DNA of 64,000 bases from Pseudevernia furfuracea (lineage: Eukaryota > Ascomycota > Lecanoromycetes > Lecanorales > Parmeliaceae): the NCBI GenBank assembly GCA_022315425.1, contig JAIUPT010000017.1:248001-312000 (forward strand), given 5' to 3'. The notes under the pieces are model-generated. The model was not told the DNA's origin and did no database searches. It saw only the letters and a program-made list of their open reading frames with translations. This document shows positions 57,580 to 64,000 of this stretch, piece by piece. The position numbers and the translations under genes were made by a program. Every line of letters starts with the position of its first letter. Position 1 is the stretch's first letter.

Positions 57580-58190
57580 ATCAAATGATAGACAGTGCTG
57601 GAGTACGGGCTTCAATATCACAACAGACCTACGAGCATTACTGGCCAGACACTGGCGCGACTCGACAAGTCGGTTCACAGGCGGGCATTTGAAGTCTCAA
57701 AGCTTACAGATCACAGTATACCCTTGTCTTCCTTCACAAATGAGTGGCTTGCCTCTGATTGGTAAAATATTTCCTGCATGCTCATCAATGGAACGTATCC
57801 CGGTCTACTCATTCAGGCAGACTGGGGGCATTTGTTGAATATCACTGTCATCAATCAACTCTCTGACCATAATGGCACCCCGATCCATTGGCATGGAATC
57901 AGGCAACTCAACACTATGTGAGAAGATGGCGTTGTCGGTGCAACCCGCACGTGAATCTCGGAGCTGTTCTCTCATGTCTGGATCGAGACTGAATTGCAAA
58001 GATATTTCGGGAGCAAGATATAATCCTGGACCCCGAAATCTGCGTAGAATGCCCCATTTCTCCGGGCCGGCAGTTTGTGTATACCCGGCGCACTGATAGT
58101 ATTACTTTGAACCACTCGGTCTGAATGCCCTTGTGAAGGCTGAAATCAAGATAAACCACATCGACTTGTGCAGTTTGCTACCCAAGAACA
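57580..58190 (+). pseudogene. Laccase (multicopper oxidase) pseudogene fragment
   Basis: Pieces of an ascomycete laccase N-terminus are readable across three frames. RQCWSTGFNITTD at ~57590 is followed in another frame by YEHYWPDTGATRQ. Later comes INGTYPGLLIQADWGHLLNI and the type-2/3 copper motif HNGTPIHWHGIRQLN at ~57870-57925, ended by an in-frame TGA. Downstream, a CPISPG-like segment survives near 58050. At least two frameshifts and several stops make it non-functional, and the rest of the gene is absent. Composition is not RIP-like, unlike the adjoining gypsy relic. Active laccases oxidise phenols outside the cell; this one cannot. Confidence 0.75.
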
Positions 58191-59281
58191 GCAGTGGAAA
58201 CGCAAGGTGCGAAAGGAAAGTGACAAGGAAAAGGCTGCTTGCTTCTTCGACAAAATAGAATATGATCACGTCGCTTTGTCATGTGCTTTGCGCGTATTAT
58301 CAGAGTCGCGATGTATATTGTAAATCGACGTTCGTCACACTGTCTATAGCATCTCTGATTGGAGGATGAAGGGATTTTGTGTTTCAAGTCAATGTTGAAG
58401 ATGAAGAAGGTAGTCGCTTATGAGGCTGCTTCAGAGGATCTATAAATTGCTGCTAGCTTTAGAGACTCGGAGAGTAGCAAGATGGGCGATGATGTATATC
58501 TCGTAGTCTCAAGGGCGGTGGTTTTACGAGAAGGCGAGATAGATATTTTTTTGAGCGAGTGACTGACCTCGTCTCTGAGCTCGCGCAGGAGTTTGAGAAG
58601 GGCATCGCTGGGTTTGAATGTCGCTCATGATCATAAAGGCATGACGGCTCGAAATAGGATGGCAAGCCGTTTGTGTCGAATCATAAGCCTCTTTGTAAAC
58701 AGCATATGTGGTAGCGTTGAGTGATGCTACACTACGAATTTCCTCTAATCGGAAAAAGTCGTAGCTACTTACAAAAAATGATCGTAGATGAGCAAGTGAA
58801 GTGTCATAGACTGCAGTGAATGAAGATAGACAGCATATAGATATATGGTGGGATTCATGAGATACAAGACCTCATGAATAACAAAGAATGATTTTACAAA
58901 CATGGGATGAAAGGGAGCAATCTATGACATGCAGTAGACATGCATAGAAGAACGTCAGAACATGTATGGAATGGCCTAGACACTTCGACATGAAGGTAGT
59001 AGAGTTTACGTGGTGAGGTACTCGAAACTTCTCAGATTGACTCATTTCACGCGTATGAATAAGCCTTGATTGAAAGCAATAAAAACAAATGCAAAAAACG
59101 TTCAGAGTGGAGAGCCCTTGGATCTGTTAGGATATAACACTTGTGAATAAGAAATTCCTTTCTCTTCTACACAGTACACACGACCTTTAATACATTATTT
59201 ATAAGACAGCCATACATATCATCACCACCGTTCGTCCTGCTAGATCACTGTCCGCTTTTACGATTCGCCCGCGACCTCACC
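58191..59281. other. Intergenic, no gene seen
   Basis: Two 68-69-codon minus frames (58178-58387 and 58459-58665) have no family resemblance. The last few hundred bases are the probable promoter of the next gene. Confidence 0.4.
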
Positions 59282-60058
59282 ATGTCAGTCGCCATTAGTG
59301 CCTCAAATTCGACCGCCTCGCAGCGAGGAGGGAAACTGTTCGACTTACCACCTGAGCTTCGTAACCAGATTTACCGTTACATTGTCAAAGGGACATATGT
59401 TGACCCCGAACGGCAATATTCTCTTCCGACTACAATTATAGGACATAAATCCGCCAATTTCGGAATTCTCTTCGCATCTAAGGCCATCAGTGATGAGACC
59501 TTGGCGCTGCTCTACTCGGAAGGCACCTTTCTAATCCGCCTAAAACCTACGGAGAGGGAACCCGAAGGTGTCTCACCAAATCGCGTTCCTCAACGCATGA
59601 TGAACATTGAGCTTGATGTGACTCCTCGGGACGACACGACCTTAAACACCAAGAAAAAGATTTGGAAAGAGACTTTGCGCTGCGTCAATCGCACAAACAC
59701 AATTCGCAATACTCTACGCATCAGATGCCGTCCCTGCCCCTCGGATATAAGCAATCCCGTACCCGAATGGATGTATCGGGAGTTGCAATCGCTGACACGG
59801 TTTCGCACCGTCATTGTGGTACTTCCCCGGGACGTCTATTTCAGGTCTGAGAATTATGCTAGGGTCGAGAGCGAGCATATCTTCGAGGAATTGGAGCATC
59901 AAATGGAGGCTATAGAGGGCCATCTAAAGCACGCTTTCGGACCTGCTGCCATCAAGCCGCGGTATGGTTGTGGCTACCGCTGGCAAGCTCGGACCCTGAC
60001 ATTCCATCCACAAGCGCACCACCTCTCAAAGAAGTCAAGAGTGTTGAGAAACGATTGA
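59282..60058 (+). CDS. 2EXR/F-box-like hypothetical protein
   Basis: Intronless, 258 residues. The segment LFDLPPELRNQIYRYIV at about 19-35 is the common fungal F-box-like/2EXR N-terminal helix pair. It continues with NFGILFASKAISDETLALLYSEGTFLIRL, a conserved strand-helix layout in this group, then a basic, mostly helical C-terminal half. Members are numerous in Pezizomycotina; some act as substrate adaptors but most are uncharacterised. No membrane segment or signal peptide. The ATG follows a CACC context, supporting the start. Confidence 0.8.
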   Translation: MSVAISASNSTASQRGGKLFDLPPELRNQIYRYIVKGTYVDPERQYSLPTTIIGHKSANFGILFASKAISDETLALLYSEGTFLIRLKPTEREPEGVSPNRVPQRMMNIELDVTPRDDTTLNTKKKIWKETLRCVNRTNTIRNTLRIRCRPCPSDISNPVPEWMYRELQSLTRFRTVIVVLPRDVYFRSENYARVESEHIFEELEHQMEAIEGHLKHAFGPAAIKPRYGCGYRWQARTLTFHPQAHHLSKKSRVLRND

Positions 60059-61053
60059 TTGGATATTTGGGCCCAAAAGACCTACTACAAGCCAAATCAA
60101 ACGGAGAGATTGCCTAATTTCGCATTGAATTCTCTGATGGCAATCAGCTATGCATGGAACCAACCGAAACATGTCGAAAGCCTTTATCACAACAAAGGGC
60201 CGAGGCAAAATATTCAAGAGCAGAGGTGGAGAGAATAGGTTTGGAAATCATAGAAGTTGAGGGTGCTCTTTAATCCCGGGACTTGACAAGTAGTAATGTT
60301 TGAACGAATTAGGTGTCGGCTTTCATGCATGCCGAAACTTCATTCTTGAAAGAACAGACCTGTATATACATTTTGATAATTTGAAAGTTGGGTGACCTCT
60401 AGACAACAGGAAATCATAATGGCGGTCTTGATTCAATACCTATAGACCAACTCTTATGAGCGAACGTGATCGTGATTCCACCAAAATAGTAGAACTTTGA
60501 TGGACCTAAACGAGCTTCTCTACAACTGTTGTCCGTATCGGTAACTGCCAAACATAATATATTCGACGTGGGATTCCCAAAGACTAGCCAAGAATCTAGC
60601 CTAGATTTCCACACGAATCTCAACGCTGGCACTCACAAAAAACCTTAAATAGATATAGCTTCAAAATTCGCCATGATCGGATCGTCAATTGGTCATTTAG
60701 GGACGACGGCTTTGAATACTGTCTTCGATTATAATGCACGGTTTCCAGACTGCGGGCAGGCTGAGAGTAAGCTACTGATTGACCATAATCATCTATACGC
60801 TACAGAATAGTGGAGTTCTCGCCAGAATCCTACAGCGGGAATGCATCTTCTCTGAAAGATATTTTGGCACCGATTCAAGCAGATGAAAACTTGTCGGAAT
60901 CGATGCTGGATTAAAATCGCTTTGAGGTGTTCTTGCCTTTGGGATTTGAGAAGAAGCGACCGAACATTTGTTTACCTCAAGCATAGACGTATAGCTAGAT
61001 GGTCTGTCTTCAAAAAACAAATATCAAAACCCTAGACAGCAAGCTGAATAAAA
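60059..61053. other. Intergenic, no gene seen
   Basis: About 1 kb with only short unsupported frames (for example 60414-60632 and 60793-61020, minus). Confidence 0.4.
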
Positions 61054-61350
61054 ATGGATTTCGTGTGGAGCGATGAGATGATGACATTGAGAGACCGATA
61101 TAAAGACTTTGAACAGAGAGCGATAAGGGCACGATCCCTTTACTATCAGCGTGAGGCAGAAATTGCCTACGGAATCGAGGAGAGTAGAGGATACTGCCAG
61201 TACTGTCGTTTGAATCAGCTGGAATGTGATTGTGCTCGACCGTGTTCGGCGTGTGTTGCAGAAAGCATAGACTCCCAATGCAGCCTCCTCCAAATACGCC
61301 CAAAGCCCGAGACATTGAAGCTAGAACCAGGACAGGCAAGGCCATCCTGA
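61054..61350 (+). CDS. Small Cys-rich protein with Zn2Cys6-like spacing
   Basis: 98 codons. After a basic, helical N-terminus, residues ~48-76 contain C-x2-C-x6-C-x5-C-x2-C-x8-C with one extra Cys, which fits the spacing of the GAL4-type binuclear zinc cluster and has the usual Pro just before the fourth Cys. The basic residues normally found between Cys2 and Cys3 are sparse (only Arg once), so DNA binding is uncertain. A second open frame at 61417-61656 (VIDLRLQFLLEYSSVF) could be a further exon, but no convincing intron links them. May be a fragment of a transcription factor. Confidence 0.4.
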   Translation: MDFVWSDEMMTLRDRYKDFEQRAIRARSLYYQREAEIAYGIEESRGYCQYCRLNQLECDCARPCSACVAESIDSQCSLLQIRPKPETLKLEPGQARPS

Positions 61351-61772
61351 TTATGGGAAATGAGTGAGAGCGAGAACTCCGATCTGATCGATTTGACAAA
61401 CCTCTGACGTCAGCATTTGACTAAGGTTATCGACCTGCGACTACAATTTCTTCTGGAGTATTCGAGTGTCTTCGCGCCAGATAACATCAAGCAGCGTGTG
61501 GGACATCTCACTGCTGTGAATATTGCAAAGCAAGAACTTTGTAAAGTCACAGACCGCATTGTAGACCATCATCCAGGGACCGAGAGTGATTTATCATCAG
61601 GCTCAGGGACTCCGACTCTCCGCCTAGGCCCATTGGGACTCGTGGGGATACTTTGATGCCTTCTCTCCTGTAGATACTATCTACAGTCCTTAGTCTAGTC
61701 AATATAGTCAATAGTACCCCTACTATTCAACACGAGAGTGGAAATGCGCACTTAGGGTTAGGGTTACAAATC
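61351..61772. other. Region with an orphan frame and a telomere-like motif
   Basis: Holds the 79-codon frame 61417-61656 (starts at TTG, no family) and, just before the next gene, TTAGGGTTAGGGTTA at 61753-61767. Confidence 0.4.
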
Positions 61773-61844
61773 ATGAGTCTGAACACTGAGACTAACACTT
61801 TCTTTCCACCGGTGATCATCCTTCATCTCTACATTCATCACATC

Positions 61845-62962
61845 ATGGTAGTATCTCGAAAACAGGCTCTGCCACTGGACATCGTACCGTCGATCTTTGA
61901 GCAAGTTGACGATCTGAAAACCCTCAGCAAGATCGTTGAAGCATATCCTTGCCTCCTTGAATGTATGCTACAACGCCAACTCACCAGATTGGTGCCAACT
62001 TTGCTCCACAAAACCTGGTCCGAAGAGGCGCTCTCCTACGCTTACACCTTGCTCCAAACAGATGAGCGGCTGCCCGATAGAACGGAATTGACAGTCCTCA
62101 TGGAAAGCCTGATTGAGGACGTTGGCTCAGGCATTTCTCTACCCATCTCACCTTCCTATCGGACCGCCCAAAGGCTCGCAGACCTGACAGAAACAATTGA
62201 CTTCTTCGTACACTTTTGCACCGCGCTCTGGCTGGCAGATTTCCCTTCGGCAAAGCAGATGCCTCTGTCTGCAGGCGAAGACGAACGGATTCGACGCGCA
62301 CTACTACGCTTCCAACTCTACGCTCAAATCTTTCACCAGCCGGAGGCTACAGACGAATTGGTCTCTGATAGAGACTGGGAGCAGCGTCATCAGCAGCAGC
62401 AGTACTTCTGGACCCGGTTTACAAGCGTTGAGGTCGAGGAGTGTAAATGCATATATGAATTACTAGTTAACACCGTCTCGTACATGCGCCCTATTCAGCC
62501 TTCCCAAACTCATTGCGTCATGTCGAGCCAGCGCGGCCTACCATTGCTCCATTGCGTCTTTGCTGGATCGACTATATCCCCTTTGGCCTCCAGCTATGCG
62601 GAGCGTTTTGCCGACTATGCCTTCACTGGACTGCACAAAGTGGATCCCCATGACGGCAATTACTTCCTCCCTTACCGCGATTTCCAGAATCAAGTCTTGC
62701 CTCGGATAAGAAAGCACATGCCCTCGGATGCTTGCAGAGAGGAAATTTTCGGAGTGGTGGTTTACGATCGTCCTATGAAGTATGATCCCGTGGTCAGACA
62801 GATGCATCGGACTGGTGGAGACGGCTTGGGTATTGCTACTGGACGAGGAAAGGGTGAATTGCATGGTTTCGGAAATGTACCTAGGGAACCGTTCATGAGG
62901 TGAGAATCGATAGCGCCACTGATCGTATCTGAATGAAGCTGACCTCTTGTAGGCGCTTATAA
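61845..62962 (+). CDS. F-box-like hypothetical protein
   Basis: Starts at the Met of MVVSRKQALPLDIVPSIFEQ; the frame is open to an upstream ATG at 61773, but those 24 residues look unlike a protein start for this family. LPLDIVPSIFEQVDDLKTLSKIVEAYPCL is an F-box-like two-helix opening. The rest is mostly helical, with a Gln-run (HQQQQY) and a C-terminal region including DGNYFLPYRDF. The simple frame stops at 62903, but a consensus intron (62900-62952, GTGAGA, branch GCTGACC, TTGTAG) would change the end to 62962, adding only two different residues; either is possible. About 352-353 residues. A single long reading frame with coherent composition makes it a confident gene of unknown function. 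Confidence 0.78.
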
Positions 62963-63029
62963 ATTCCAGATTATGCAAATGCACTGTTTGATCTTCACAT
63001 GCACATGTCAACCATCTGTACAGCTTCAA

Positions 63030-63240
63030 CGTGGTTGCCCGGTCTCAACACTAAGGCTACCCCGCACATAGAGGCCTAAACGAACATATGTAGTGACCTC
63101 GATGCTAGAAATCTTCCCATTACCTTAGCGTTTTAGACTTGGAGTGAAAATGAAGCTATATGGGTGGGAAAACAAGAACGGTCCCGAGAGAGACGAATTC
63201 GAATAAGGAGCCACTCGATGTTGCAGAATCAGCTATATAT
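63030..63240. repeat. Diverged copy of the 14.3-kb repeat
   Basis: Shares with 14415-14640 the ordered words GAGGCCT, CTTGGAGTGAAAA, GAAGCTATAT, GGGTGGG, GAATTCGAAT and GCAGAATCAGCT-like, with moderate divergence. Not strongly RIP-mutated. Boundaries approximate. Confidence 0.5.
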
Positions 63241-63404
63241 ACACTCTCGCTCATCACGTGTCTCCCCTATCCACCTGCCTGGCCTACCGAGGGCTTGTAT
63301 CAAGCCCATTAGTATCGTGGTACGCCAATGACGCCATGGCCATGTGATCTGCTAACCTCCAGTCCCACAGGAGCGAGAGACTGGAAAGAAAATTTTCTCA
63401 ACCG

Positions 63405-63721
63405 AGAGATTAAATTAACTCGAGATCGTTATTCTCGTAACGATCGTTTAAATATTATATTACGTGTCTTTTTTATTTCTTTTAATTATCTTTTTAATTA
63501 ATTATATTTCGTATTTTACTTTACGTTCTATTTTACGCGCAATATCAAAATTTTAAATAAGTCGCTTAAAGATATTTAGAGTTTATCGAGATATTAAGAT
63601 AATCTCGTTATCTCGATAAAAATAAATCGTCTTATCTCGTTTCGTCTTAATTAAATCTCGTCTTAACGTCGAAGCGAGATACGATATCTTAAATCTCGTC
63701 TCACTTCGTCTTATTACGTAG
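63405..63721 (-). mobile_element. TACGCT-family element, half copy at a sharp RIP boundary
   Basis: Right half only, ending ATTACGTAGTG where a mutated LTR (TGTTACGAG...) starts. The junction at ~63405 between normal and RIP-mutated DNA is abrupt. Confidence 0.62.
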
Positions 63722-63935
63722 TGTTACGAGCGTACTCTATATCTCTTAATAACATCTATCTATGTTAGCATCTCTTTATTAATATACTATTTCTTTTAAA
63801 CTTAGCGTGTCTTGATAGATTTACTCAGTTATATATATATAATCTTTTCTCTTAGTATATAATTGTTTTATATCTAGTTATCTTATTTAATATATTTATA
63901 TAACTTGACCCTATATTAATTTTAATACCAAAACT
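63722..63935. mobile_element. RIP-mutated LTR, reverse orientation
   Basis: Starts TGTTACGAGCGTA, as does the complement of the intact solo LTR at 49771-49962, and stays collinear (CTTGATAGATTTACTCAG against CTTGGCAGGTTCACTCAG). Right end approximate; the desert continues to the window end. Confidence 0.6.
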
Positions 63936-64000
63936 AGATTACTCTTACTTTATTCGTAATAGCAATCGAATTTAAAGAAGTTAATTAATAAAAGCTTTAT

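Overview
The window reads as nuclear DNA of a filamentous ascomycete (Pezizomycotina). Genes carry short introns of about 44-122 nt with GTAAGT/GTATGT-type donors, CTAAC/CTGAC branch points and CAG/TAG acceptors. The protein families are typically fungal (UstYa/DUF3328, DUF7708, rhodopsin-domain PF20684, DUF7025-AAA, UbiA-type terpene enzymes). Gene-bearing islands alternate with long AT-rich deserts where CpA/TpG is almost gone but CpG is kept, the signature of repeat-induced point mutation (RIP). The species cannot be named from this sequence.

Layout. 1-1033: poor, partly RIP-mutated DNA. 1.0-6.7 kb: divergent pair, a DUF7708/STAND-like protein without a visible P-loop (-) and a DUF7025-AAA ATPase (+). 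7.1-11.1 kb: RIP desert. 11.2-20.0 kb: first metabolic island, with an alpha/beta hydrolase (+), a probably frameshifted rhodopsin-domain membrane protein (-), a secreted five-repeat Kex2-type precursor peptide (-), a UstYa (DUF3328) oxidase (+) and a class I SAM methyltransferase (-). 20.1-30.4 kb: RIP desert. 30.9-42.4 kb: second metabolic island, with a GMC oxidoreductase (-), a rhodopsin-domain protein (+), a UbiA-type prenyltransferase/terpene cyclase (-), a Baeyer-Villiger-type flavin monooxygenase (-) and a cytochrome P450 (+). 43.1-45.9 kb: RIP desert. 45.9-49.1 kb: small island of weak hypothetical genes. 49.1-57.56 kb: RIP desert with a solo LTR and a dead Ty3/gypsy element. 57.58-58.2 kb: laccase pseudogene. 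59.3-63.0 kb: F-box-like and other hypothetical genes. 63.4-64 kb: RIP desert.

How the genes work together. The most interesting locus is 16.1-19.6 kb. A secreted precursor with five copies of a VINSRFATY-type core separated by Lys-Arg sites lies head-to-head with a UstYa gene carrying both HxxHC motifs, next to a methyltransferase. This is the arrangement expected of a fungal dikaritin-type RiPP (ustiloxin/asperipin/phomopsin class), with a core sequence I do not recognise. The 31-42 kb locus has the enzyme set expected for an oxidised terpenoid built by a membrane UbiA-type cyclase (compare fumagillin Fma-TC) and tailored by BVMO, P450 and GMC enzymes; no polyketide synthase is present.

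Repeats. A ~470-520 bp family with TACGCT termini and 8-bp target duplications occurs at least nine times, full or partial. There is also a 192-bp solo LTR with a 5-bp duplication, a ~435-bp repeat with one intact and one RIP-mutated copy, and a 321-bp inverted-repeat element just upstream of the hydrolase. Exon boundaries were inferred by eye from splice consensus and reading-frame continuity.
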